A DNA stretch of 64,000 nt from Brachycybe producta (lineage: Eukaryota > Arthropoda > Diplopoda > Playtdesmida > Andrognathidae): positions 1,545,501 to 1,609,500 of the forward strand of contig JAUPFP010000026.1 of assembly GCA_036925085.1 (NCBI GenBank). The letters run 5' to 3'. This document shows positions 34,944 to 45,500 of the stretch, one piece after another. Under the pieces are notes generated by a model. It had not been told where the DNA came from. It made no database searches and saw only the letters and a program-made list of their open reading frames with translations. How positions within the stretch are numbered: position 1 is the first letter of the stretch; every line of letters begins with the position of its first letter. A program made the translations under genes and the position numbers.

Positions 34944-37650
34944 ATGATAACTGAAGTTACCAACAAAATGAGTCGTAGTCAGCGTTACTTTGGTCGGAAT
35001 CATGACCGATCTGAGGAGGATCGGCGACTTTCGAGTTCCGATGGTCGCAGATCTAACCAAGGTTGGAATCGGTTACAACCTGGAAATCAAAGAGTAAGAG
35101 TGCAGGAGGTGCCTTCATCAATGTGGCCCATGAGAATAGAGGAATCAAAGCATGCTTACGAGGAATGAGAGGACCGTATCGACAATGTCCCTAGGGACGA
35201 CAAGAGTTTTGCGAATTTCTTCATCCCGTTAACGGATTCATCCCCGGGGAGCAGCCCCTCCAGGAAGGGGATAAGGACGACGGGAAGAGCAACTCGAGGA
35301 CCTGGAGTTGAAAAGAGTGCTCGAGAAACACGCACTCTCCGAGCATGTTCAGTATTGTGACGTATATTATCTCAGTGAAGCCTATGGGCCACAGGAGGAG
35401 GAGGGTCTTTTGGGTTCCAATGAGCCTGCCCCTTCTGTTGAGCCTATACCAGAAGAAACTACTGTATCTGCTCACGTTACAAGCGGGGTCGAAACAGGAG
35501 CCATCAGGAAGAAGACACCGAAACAAGTCAAAAAGAGGGATGGCCTTCCTACTTCTACCAATGATGAGTCCCACGCAGAAGGCCAAAAAGATCCTGGGCG
35601 TTCTAAACCTCAGAAGCACCGGACGAATCGACAAAGGAAGAAGGTATTAGCGAGGGACGTGCCTAAGCAGCCTGACACTCCGGGAACCACAGTGTGACAC
35701 CACCCACACATGTGCCAGCTGCACATGTGTGAGCGAGGACGCTCCCTTTGATCCTCTTTCGCCGGATGGCACCCTGTGGTGTCCAAAAATGACCATTCTC
35801 AAAAAGACATTAGCGTGACAGTTTTAACAATGACGAAAGACAGAGTTTCCAAAAATAGAAACTTCAAACAGAAAGTTTGAAGTTTCTCAGTTAGAAACGG
35901 CCAATAATTTCAGAATTATTTCTCTGGAATTATGCCAATTCCTCTGAGAATTTGCTTCCAAATAAGGAGATATTTGGGGAGCAGGACTGGCCAATGGGCA
36001 GGTCCTAGAATCGAGTGGCCCCTCTCAAGGGCCAAAACATAAAAGTGCTTGTACAAGGCAAGCTCAGGGCTGATTCTTGTTGATTTGAAGTTTAAGAGGT
36101 CGATGTTGTAATTCATCCAAAAGATAGAATATTCTAAGTCGGAATTCTTTCTGGAGTTAGAATATTTTCAAGTTATCAGTCACTTATATTTATGCAATCG
36201 TTTTATTTCGACTATGTATCGCATAATCTACAATAAACCAGTTGGTTAAGAGGAAAGTCTTTTTATTGTGAAATCATCATTGTTTCTTTAATTTGTGGGA
36301 ACTAGGAGTCCCATACAAACGGAACCCCAAAAGACACAACATGCCGAGGAGTCCAACTCCAACCTGAGGCGGAAGCGCGGCCAAGGGCCATGCATCCAGG
36401 TCATCAAGTCGACCTGGATCACCCGGCAGGTTGCAGAGCCCAAGCTTGAGAGGTGCAGAGCGGCATACAATCTCGACTTGACTGGCTGGCACAGGGCCAG
36501 CCACCACAACAGAAGCAGAAAGAAGAAAAGAAATACCTGGACAACAAGGGTCAGCAGCCATATCACAAAATGGTGACCCGCCTGGAAGGAATCCAGGCAT
36601 ATTACAACAGCGTTGACCACAGACCCCGAAAGAGAAAGATTCAAAGCCCAGGTGAAGGATTTCAAGGCAATTTGCCGAGAGACCCGTAATGCTGGGGTCA
36701 CACTACAAAGGTTGTTGGAGGAGCCTACAGAGCTGGCGGAGGTCCTCATCGAACTACCTGATGACGACATTGTGACGAAAGAAAGCCCCTCCATTGAGTG
36801 ATGGAGAACTAGAGGATCCTATGGAGCTGGACACTTCTTCATTCACTACTAAACGAGCTCCTTCACTGGTGAATTCAGATGTTCAGCCTAAAAAGAAAAA
36901 GTGCAAGAAGCACCCATGCCATTTGGACTGCGATCAAGCCCGGGCTGTCCTTTTCAGGACCAAAAAGGCCGGGTTTGTGATAACATACAGGCAGATAGGG
37001 GAGGAAACTGCAGCAGCAACCTCAGCATCAGCAGTACCCTCTGTCCAGTGAAAGACAGCTCAACTGCCACTGAGGGAAGTGAGGAGGCATGACCGGACCC
37101 TTTTCAAGAGTATGCTGAACAGGCTGTTGGGACCTGTTGAACACCACCTGTTATCCCTTTTGATCGGGACCTGCCAGAGGAGCATTGATTGCAATGACAT
37201 TGAATGCCTATTTGAGGGAAGGGAGGTGGCATTTGGGGCAAATGTCATTCTGAGAGCCGCTGACTCTCCTCAAAGACGTTGTTCATTGCGGTGAACCACC
37301 ACTAATGAGTTGCTGCTGAATAACAGATGGGTCATTTGACAGCAGGACACTAAAGCAACAGGGACACTACTTGGGACTGTTCGATCTCGAGGAGTCGACA
37401 CCGAAACTTTCCACCAGTGGTACCAAAGAGATTCATCGTGAATGTCACCATCTGCGGCAAGTTGGCAACCGCCATCATCTTCCACGGACGTCACATCATG
37501 GAAATATTCTACTTTCCCCTGGAAGTTGGCCTTACCAGCTTACAAGGTCAGCTTAAGACAGTTCTGTGCTGCCAATTTCCAGCGAGGACAATTTGGGAAA
37601 TACAGCGTGCAGGTGACTTATCTCCTTCAGCAAACAATTCTCTTTAATAC
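34944..37650 (+). pseudogene. Decayed cluster of non-AT-rich ORFs, probably an unknown mobile element
   Basis: Several short + strand reading frames of gene-like composition: 34944-35168 (RSQRYFGRNHDRSEEDRR), 35308-35697 (acidic then basic, APSVEPIPEETTVSAH ... KKTPKQVKKRDG), 36613-36801 (DFKAICRETRNAGVTLQRLL), 36794-37051 (DVQPKKKKCKKHPCHLDCDQ), 37079-37294 and 37417-37647. Stops and frame changes separate them. None matches a family I can name. The low AT content against the flanks and the basic/acidic gag-like composition suggest a decayed retroelement. A possible LTR (35693-36280) lies in the middle. Confidence 0.35.
35693..36280 (+). mobile_element. Possible LTR inside the decayed ORF cluster
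   Basis: Starts TGTGACACCACCC; has a TATA-like CATAAAAGTGC at about 36038 and AATAAA at 36232; some 16 bases beyond lies TGGGAACTAGGAGTCC, usable as a primer-binding site. No second copy and no clear CA end or target duplication, so weak. Confidence 0.25.
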
Positions 37651-37958
37651 CTTCGTTGTTTTTTTTTTTAAAAGTTCTCTTTTCTTGAATTTGGGAAGAG
37701 GTATCTATCTTTGTAGCATTACAGTTGAATTCGTTTCAGTACTATTTCTTTAAAAAAAAAGGAAAAATAATCTTTCTTTACTGTTAAGAAAAAAAAATGT
37801 AAAAATTTTATTCATAAAAATTACAACATAAAAATATATATAAATGTAACAAGTGGGCTCTGAATGGAGTTATCTTCAGAAGGGTAGGTTAATCTTAAGC
37901 TCACCTGATATCCTTTGTAAAATTCCTTTGTCCTGTTTTCTAATTGTCTGTACTCTTG
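37651..37958. other. AT-rich spacer
   Basis: Poly-T/A tracts; no feature recognised. Confidence 0.3.
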
Positions 37959-38157
37959 ACAGACATTTAGAAATCGGGAAGAACATAAGTTGGCTCCTCC
38001 TTTTCTTATGACAAACGCAACTTCTAATTGGTTGGTTATGTAGTCTGACGTCGCATGCCCCGCCCTTTTCAATTGGTGAACCACGCAACAAACCAAATAG
38101 AAGTTGCCAGTTGTCATAAAAAGGGCGGAGCCAACATATGTTCTTCCCGATTTCTAA
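37959..38157. mobile_element. Mutator-like MITE, copy with frayed right end
   Basis: ACAGACATTTAGAAATCGGG ... CCCGATTTCTAAAG with the family interior (CCCCGCCCTTTTCAATTGG, AAAAAGGGCGGAGCCAAC). The CRE position reads TGACGTCG. The terminal bases on the right and the target duplication are lost. Confidence 0.7.
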
Positions 38158-38543
38158 AGAAGAAGAAGAATAGCATTTATTGCTCTCTGGTCACCAACGT
38201 GACTAGCCGACAAATGACTCAGAATACAGATCATTACAATAATGTACATACATTGAAAACAAATAATCATAAATGTGAAAACAAGCGAAATAACATGGAA
38301 GTGAATAGGTACAGTGTGTACTCTTGTGCAGCTCCTTTGATATTGCTGTGACAGAAATCCATGACCTAGAAATCAGTTACTCAAGCCGCTTCTATGGAGC
38401 TGACATTTTGAAAAGGATTAGATTCGCCATTTTGAAAAGGATTAGAAAAGACATTTTATCATAGTAGTCTATGGAAACTTGTGCACATGCGCATAAAAAT
38501 TCTGTCACAAGATAATGGGCCTGTTTCCGTTCTGTGTATCTCA
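38158..38543. other. Unassigned stretch
   Basis: Contains a short direct repeat (CATTTTGAAAAGGATTAGA twice, about 38404-38450). No gene recognised. Confidence 0.3.
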
Positions 38544-38756
38544 GGGGGCGGACATTGGGGTTGAATCTTGTACTGTATTGCAATCCATGTTATTTTTTAC
38601 CCACGTTTTACTCAATTTTCAAACTTCAATTCTATTCTGAATATCCTGTAAAACGCGAATAAAAAGTAAAATATCTTTCCATAATACTCGTGCTGTAATA
38701 CTCTGCTGTGAATCTTAGTGAATTTCGTACATGATTTTCTTCAATGTCGTTCCCCT
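38544..38756. mobile_element. Small foldback MITE (GGGGCGGACATTG ends)
   Basis: About 213 bp with GGGGCGGACATTGGGGTTGAATCTTG on the left and the inverse-like GATTTTCTTCAATGTCGTTCCCC on the right, interior AAACGCGAATAAAAAGTAAAAT. Two related segments occur inside the foldback at 42630-43740, where one of them is split by a hAT-like element. Confidence 0.6.
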
Positions 38757-39452
38757 TGGTGTATCGCCTCATGTTTTTCTAGTGATAAAATTACCTTTCT
38801 AATAATTTTAGTCTATCGGCGATGGATCGATACGAATCGATAAGATTGAATCGTGAGTACTCTGCTGTATAGGATAAATTGGCCACCTATGTCCTATGTT
38901 TGGTTTGGAAATTGTAAGCGATAGTAATATTATAAATTTCATTGCTTTCATTTCAATGCTATGAAAATCTGAAAAAATCTTATAAAAGTCAATGGAAATT
39001 GATAAATTTCATCGTAAGATTCAACACAAAACTAGGTGAGAGACGAATTTTATTTTGTTACATCATTTCTTAGGTGGTCGGTTATTTGTCGGAATAAAGC
39101 CAACTGTGAGTTATGACGTAATTCAATGGCCGTTTTTGTTAACGTTTTTGATAACACGGGCTGTGTTGTATATACTTTTATAATTGTTTTATTATTAAAA
39201 ATGGCTAAGTTCGATAGGAGAGAGTACATTTTTTTTTCAAAACTAAAGTAGTCTAAGGCCTGCTTTAATAAACCTCATTTAGTTTTACATATTGTCTACT
39301 GACAGTAAAAAAAAAACGGCGAATTCATATAAGGAATGGTGAATAAGGGAAGTGACATAGACTGAATTAAATCCCACTGAATTTGCGTTTGTGTAAGGCT
39401 TTGACGAGAAGCGCCAATATGTTTCAATGCAAAGGAACGCAGAATTTGTTTT
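38757..39452. other. Unassigned AT-rich stretch
   Basis: No gene, RNA or structured repeat recognised. Confidence 0.3.
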
Positions 39453-40079
39453 GAGTCAGACTAAAGCACGGAAACGGACGGAAACGCCCAGAAAAATCAA
39501 TATTAGGCTACTATAAGCGTTACAAGAAGGACACGGAAAATACGTGTAGACACAGGAAAGCACGGAAAACACACAGGGAAAAGCGCAGAAAACTCATACA
39601 AACACACGGAAAAGCACGTAAAACACACGGAAAACGCTTACGAACACACGGAAAAGCGCGGAAAACGCTTACGAACACACGGAAAAGCGCGGAAAACGCT
39701 TACGAACACACGGAAAAGCGCGGAAAACACGAACACACGGAAAATCACGGAAAATGCTTACATACACACGGAAAACACTTACATACACACGGAAAACACT
39801 TACAAACACAAACATTTTCCCGTGTGTTTATAAGTGTTTTCCGTGTTTGCAAGTATTTTCCGTGTGTTTGCAAGTATTTTCTGTGCTTTTCCATGTGTTT
39901 GTAAGTGTTTTTCGCGCTGTTCCGTGTGTTTGTGTTTGTATGAGTTTTTCGTGTTTTCCGTGCTTTCCCATGTGTCTACACGTAGTTTCCGTGCCTTGTA
40001 ACGCTTATAGTAGCCTAACATTTATTTTTTCCGCGCGTTTCCGTCAGTTTCTATAAGTTTCCGTGTTTTAGTCTGACCC
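39453..40079. repeat. 627-bp near-palindrome built of tandem about 30-bp units
   Basis: The left half has head-to-tail units of GAACACACGGAAAAGCGCGGAAAACGCTTAC type (39590-39800); the right half carries the same words in reverse complement (GTGTTTGTAAGTGTTTTCCGTG). The outer arms match precisely: GAGTCAGACTAAAGCACGG and TTAGGCTACTATAAGCG on the left against CGCTTATAGTAGCCTAA and CCGTGTTTTAGTCTGACCC on the right. Could form one large hairpin. ORFs on both strands are by-products. Confidence 0.85.
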
Positions 40080-40487
40080 ATTTTTTTAATTCTATTTCTA
40101 GTATGTTCTTTTCTTTTTTTTTCCCTGTTTCCACTAAAGAAATTTATTACACAGAGAAAATTTCTAGTAAAGAAAAATGATAGTTTGCTATCCATCCACA
40201 CTTGTCTTAAGAGGGTGTGGGGGAACTTGTAGCATTGGCAAAACAGCAAATGGATCAAAAACCAAGTCAATAGACTTGGCTTTTATCAAAAAACGGCCAA
40301 AAGTCGAAAAATATCTAAATGCTTTAGCTAAAAGCTCTGAAAATGCCGCAGGAGTGCTCAATTTGCCACAAAATATTGCCAACTATCCAAAACACTTTTA
40401 TTAAAAAACAGAACTTAGTAACTTACTGGTAATATAGATTTTAGCCTTTTTTAACATGCATGGGGGCCATCACCTCACTGGCCAATA
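40080..40487. other. Unassigned stretch
   Basis: A 75-codon ORF (40177-40404) reads KKRPKVEKYLNALAKSSENA but has no start context, splice sites or family match; possibly a remnant of a transposase, not supportable. Confidence 0.25.
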
Positions 40488-40770
40488 CAGGAGAATCTCG
40501 ATTATCCGAGCGAATGTGAACCAAGAAGAGCTCGAGTACGGTCAAAGGCGGTCAACACGTAAAAGTAACCTATTACTACCTAGAACTACCTATCCCCATT
40601 ACTTTGCACTCATTCATACGAACATAAACAACTCTTTAACCCTTCACTTAGTCTTTATGTAAAAAATACAACTTTTTGCAAGCAACCATAACCCGAGTGA
40701 TTGAATTGCCACAACAAACAAAAAAAGATTAGCCTGGATAACACGGTACCTTGGATAATAGAGACTACTG
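40488..40770. mobile_element. pogo/Tigger-like MITE
   Basis: A 283-bp element with CAGGAGAATCTCGATTATCCGAG on the left and the inverse of CAGTAGTCTCTATTATCCAAGG on the right, flanked by TA (40486-40487, 40771-40772). These ends are characteristic of the pogo/Tigger branch of Tc1/mariner. No transposase domain. Confidence 0.75.
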
Positions 40771-40846
40771 TATATTAAAAAAATTACCACAATTAGGAGA
40801 AAATTTAGGGCAACTTGAAATTTTGGTAAAACATTTCAAGCCTACA

Positions 40847-41276
40847 AATAATTTTAAAAAACCAGAACAAAATCAGCACATGCGCCAATGTGTTGGCTTC
40901 ACTGTAGTTTAATTGTGGTTTTTTAAAATTAATTTTAGCTATTTTTACGAGCATTTTAATGGATTTATTTCTTATTTGGGCGTATACTCAATGGAGTTTA
41001 ACATAAGAGTTAGAAATTCGCGATTTTTGAAATAGTTTTTAAAAAATATAACCGCACTTACCAATTTTTTGTCATTCTATCACTCGATCAGCATATATTT
41101 AAGGTGCACGTTGCATTTCGAAAATTTAGTATTGGACAACTTTAAATATGAAAAATAAACATTCAAAAATGAACACTTTTTCTTTAACAGTGGGTCTATG
41201 GGGCTCAATAGAAAAACGATGCTTAGTGCTCTTTGCGGAGATTTTTCGAAGTAATTTTGTGATGTTAGGCTCTTTA
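40847..41276. mobile_element. TTAA foldback MITE, copy C (left arm shortened)
   Basis: Contains the central loop (ATCAGCACATGCGCCAATG, TTGGCTTCACTG) and a full right arm through CTCTTTGCGGAGATTTTTCG to GTGATGTTAGGCTCTTTAA. It ends about 115 bp before the first recognised SCHIP1 exon. Confidence 0.7.
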
Positions 41277-41390
41277 AGTTTCATCCGTATAATTACTAAA
41301 TTCAACAGCAATTATTTATTTTGATATACGTGTATATTTTGATTCCGTACTAAGACTTTTTATCATTTTAATTTTAACGTTTTGATACAG

Positions 41391-42513
41391 GTTCTCCAGT
41401 CGCCCGCAATCCTTAGATGTGTCTCAAAATCTATTACTACAGCAGTCTCCTATTGAACTAGAGCAGAGTGATACTGAATCAACTAACCAATTGATGTTAA
41501 TGTCCTCTCCGGAAGATAGATCTTTTCGTGAAGAGGATATTTCCAATCTTGCAGCGTATGAAGACAACGTTTTTAAAAAGTCTTTCAATAAAATCGATGA
41601 GATTTACGAAAACGAAGATGAATGCAAAGAACAGGTTGTCCGTGATCTAAATGATGATAAAATTATGATTGATTCATTAGCCCCGATTGTACATAGACGA
41701 GTGGCTGTGATTACGTCACCACCGACTCGAGGTCACGAAGAGAGCGATCAAGAATTTGCTCGTCGATTACGAAAGCACAATTACCTCAGTCTTGCACAGG
41801 AGTTTGTAGACAGAAAAGCAGCTCAAGAAGAAGCGTATCAGTCTCGGTTAAATTCTGATTTATGTAATTCTAGCATTGGCATTGTAGAGGGGTCGAAGAA
41901 CAAGAAAAACAATGAGAAAGGTTCTAATGATAATTTATCGGAACGTGGTAATCACGAGTGTTTTTATAATATTCCACCCGAACAATATTTAAGCGAATTT
42001 ACTGCTAACCATAATGCCATTCATCATCACCATCAACGTTCACTGTTAACTAACGAGTCATGCCTACATAATAGACAACAAGCAATCGAACACTTAATCA
42101 CTTCTCCGAAGCATGCAATCCCCCGCCACTTGCCCTCGACTCGATCGTTAGCTTGTTGTTCGGAGGTTTTGTCAACAGTAGCCTCCGATGATCTTCCTGC
42201 GAATGTTGCAAAGATGGTGTCGTTTTGCCCGCCAGCCAATGCTACGTATCGAATGAACGAGGATTTGTGCTTGGGTTCGAATTCGGCACCTTCGAAGCTG
42301 ATCGATCAAAGCTTAAATCGAGCCAGACGCCATACGTATTGCGACAATAAGTGTGCAGCAATCAAAGATGAAGTTTTATCTTCGGCATACTCGGAAGTTA
42401 GTGTCGGCCGCTTTGATGTGTATAATATGGAGACAACCCTGCCTGCAATCGACTGGAATGCTATGGAGGAGTATTTGTCAAAAGCTGTCAAAGAACAAGT
42501 TTTCATTCAAACG
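41391..42513 (+). CDS. SCHIP1: SCHIP1 large internal exon
   Basis: The frame is open from the acceptor (first base completes a codon) to ACG|gtaaac, 374 codons. The first 340 residues are low in known motifs: acidic N-terminal part ([12 protein letters not shown]), [21 protein letters not shown], a His run (HHHHQR) and Ser-rich parts. The end carries [20 protein letters not shown], matching the conserved human LPSIDWDLIEE-type segment. A GTG at 41419 is not the start; the frame reads through it. Confidence 0.88.
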
Positions 42514-45500
42514 GTAAACATAAATATTATTTTTACGCATAGCAGGATTTCTTTTGTTTTTTGTACGAAAATATTTTGTTCGCATGAATATGATTTTTAA
42601 TGTCTGCAACCAGACCGACCTCTAAAGCCCCTGGCAACTTTTGATGCAATTCAACTTGCTATGCAACTTGTGATGTGACTTGCAACTAGAACTTTGTAAT
42701 AAACTTCTATATGACACTATGCAACCTAGTTCCAATCAAGTTTTCAAAACTTCGTTCGTGACATGGGGGTGAATCTTGTACAGTATCACGCGCTATATTT
42801 AAATTTTTATCCTCGTTTTACTAAATTTTAAAATTTCAATGATATTCTCGGCAGTGGCGTAACGAGGGTGGGGCGGTCCGTCCTGGGCTGCACATTTTTG
42901 GGGGTGGCATAAACGAAAAGAAATTTTTTTTCCTGTCGGAATAGTAGAAGGGGTCTGAAGGGTCTGCCTAAAATGCAGAAAATAAAAAAACCGGGTGAAC
43001 CCTAGAAGAAATTATGAAATGTTTGTCGCTTGCTGCGCTCGCAGAATGTATTCTACAATCTAGCACTCATTTTTGATCTCGGGAAAATTGATAATTGATC
43101 TTTAATAAGTAATTACTATTGAGAACTGGTTTATTTAATAATTTCATCATTAATATAAAATTCAATAAAGCATTTCAATCACTGGGTATCGATAATATCG
43201 ATTAGCCCCTCAGAGACCAGAATCTGGTTGCGCAATGATGTGTATTGTGTTGTGTTTTTCATAAGGAAGGGGCGGAAAACTCAAGGACCGCCCAGGGCGG
43301 CACAAACTCTAGCTATGCCACTGATTCTGGATATGTAGTAAAACGCGGATAAAAAGTAAAATTACTTTCCACCACTTTCCTTCAAGGGGGCAGACATTGA
43401 AGAAAATCATGTACGATTTTCACTAAGATTCACAGCAGATCGTGTGGATGGAAAGTCGTTTTACTTTTTAGCTGCATTTTACTGGATATCCAGAATAGAG
43501 TTGAAATTTTAAAATTCAGTAAAAGTAAAATGGCTTCCGATACCGTACGAGATTCATCTGAAAGTCGGCCCGGCCTTGACATAAAAGTTTTGATAACTTG
43601 ATTGGAACTAGGTTGCATAGTGTGATATAGAAGTTTATTACAAAGTTCTAGTCGCAAGTCACATCACAGGTTGCATTGCAAGTTGAATTGCATTGAAGGT
43701 TGCTATAGTGTTAAAGGGGCTTTACATGAAAAGTCTCAGAAGTTGAACATGTTCAAACTCAATGAGACTGAGTTTCACACTAGTTAAAAAGAAAGTTTTA
43801 TCAAAAGTTGCTAGTGTGATAAAGGGCTTAATATGATATCTTGTATGAGTACCGCGTACCATTGAATTTAACGGTCCATTGAACTAATGAACCTTTGTTT
43901 TAAGTACTCCAACGCCCGGCACTAGAGAATGCGAGAGCATTCTAATTGAATGTCTGACAGATGAATCAACGTTCACCTGTTTGTGTCTATTTAATAATTT
44001 AATTAACTGTTTGAATAATTGTTCAACTGTCATATTGTTTCATTTATTTTAGAGTACATTAGTAAAAGTAATGTTTAATCAGCAGCGTGCGAGGCCCCTG
44101 AAAGCATGGAGCCCAAGATGGTTGCCTCGCTCGACTTGCTCTAAGGCCGGGCCTAAGTACTCCATAGTGGAGCTTAGAACAAAGATTGGTTTGTTAGTCA
44201 CAAAACTTAATTAGCCAATGGGATTATTTGAGCTAATGAAGTGGTAAAAGAGCAAAATAAAAAGCCAATCCTCTGATGGCCCTGCTGAATTTCAAAGAAA
44301 CGTTTTAAGAGGCTACATCGCAAAATTACTTTGAAAAATCTGCGCAAAGAGTGTTAGCATCGTTTTTCTATTGAGTCCTTAGATCCGATGTTAAAGAAAA
44401 AAATGTTAATTTTTAAAATACACAGTCGCGGCAATATGTTTATTTTTCCTATATAAAGTTGTCCAATATTAAGTTTTCAAAGTGCAACGTGCACCTTAAA
44501 TATATGCTGATCGAGTGATAGAATGACAAAAAATTGGTAAGTGCGGTTTATTTTAAATAAACTATTTTAAACTCGCGAATTTCTAACTTTTATGTTAAAC
44601 TACATTGAGTATGCGCTCGTAAGAAGAAGAAAAAACAGCCATCATCAAATAATTTCATAAAATATCCATAAAATAATTTTAAAGAACCAGAAAAAAATCA
44701 GCACGTGCACCAATGCGTTCAATGGCTTCACTATGGTTTAATTGTAGTTTTTTTGTATTTATTTTAAATATTTTTACGAGCATTTTAATGGATGTTTTTT
44801 TGGCGTACGAGCGCGTACTCAATGTAGAGTTAGAAATTCGCCATTTTTAAATAGTTTTTAAAATTATAACCGGCATTTTTTTGTCATTCTATCACGCGAT
44901 CAGCATATATTTAAGATGCACATTTGAACTTTGAAAAGTTAATATGAACAATAAACATATTGCCGCTACATTGTGCTAGCGCTGTTTGCGGAGATTTTTC
45001 GAAGTAATTTTGTGATGTAGTCTCTTAAACTAAGTAGCCTGTGATCCAGTGGGGATTTTAGCCTACTGAGCCCAGTGTAACACTTAAGTCAAGTAGCTCA
45101 CTGAGCCTATTGGTCTACTAAATTCAATTACAATGATTGTGAAGAAAACGTACACATTTGTCACTCAAGATGAAACTTTCTAAATGTATCTGAATGCAAT
45201 TTTTCTTTACAGCATCACAGAAGTAACCGAGAGGAAATTCGTCGTAAACTGGCGATGGGTTCTGATAATGAAGATTATTATGGAGGAGAACGGATGAACC
45301 GAAAACCAAGTTTGCAAACTAGATTACAAGTAAGTAATTTTGTGATTTTATGTTCGGTATTGTTTTTTTTTTGTTATCACTTTAGTAGTTGTAATTTGTA
45401 TATTTCAAGGGTGGGATGAATTTGCAGATATGTTTCATGAATGAAATGGTGGGAGATCAAGAAGTTAACCAAGAAACTGAGCCAACAATTAGCAGTAAAC

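Noticed and set aside
39590..39800. CRISPR-like array of about 30-bp repeats
   Set aside because: Units are contiguous without unique spacers, the locus is a eukaryotic palindrome, and there are no cas genes.
40177..40404. 75-aa ORF as a possible SCHIP1 5' exon
   Set aside because: No donor in phase with the 41391 exon could be justified and no similarity to SCHIP1 N-termini is seen.
41419..41421. GTG as start of SCHIP1
   Set aside because: The frame is open upstream to a good splice acceptor at 41390, and GTG starts are not expected in an animal gene.
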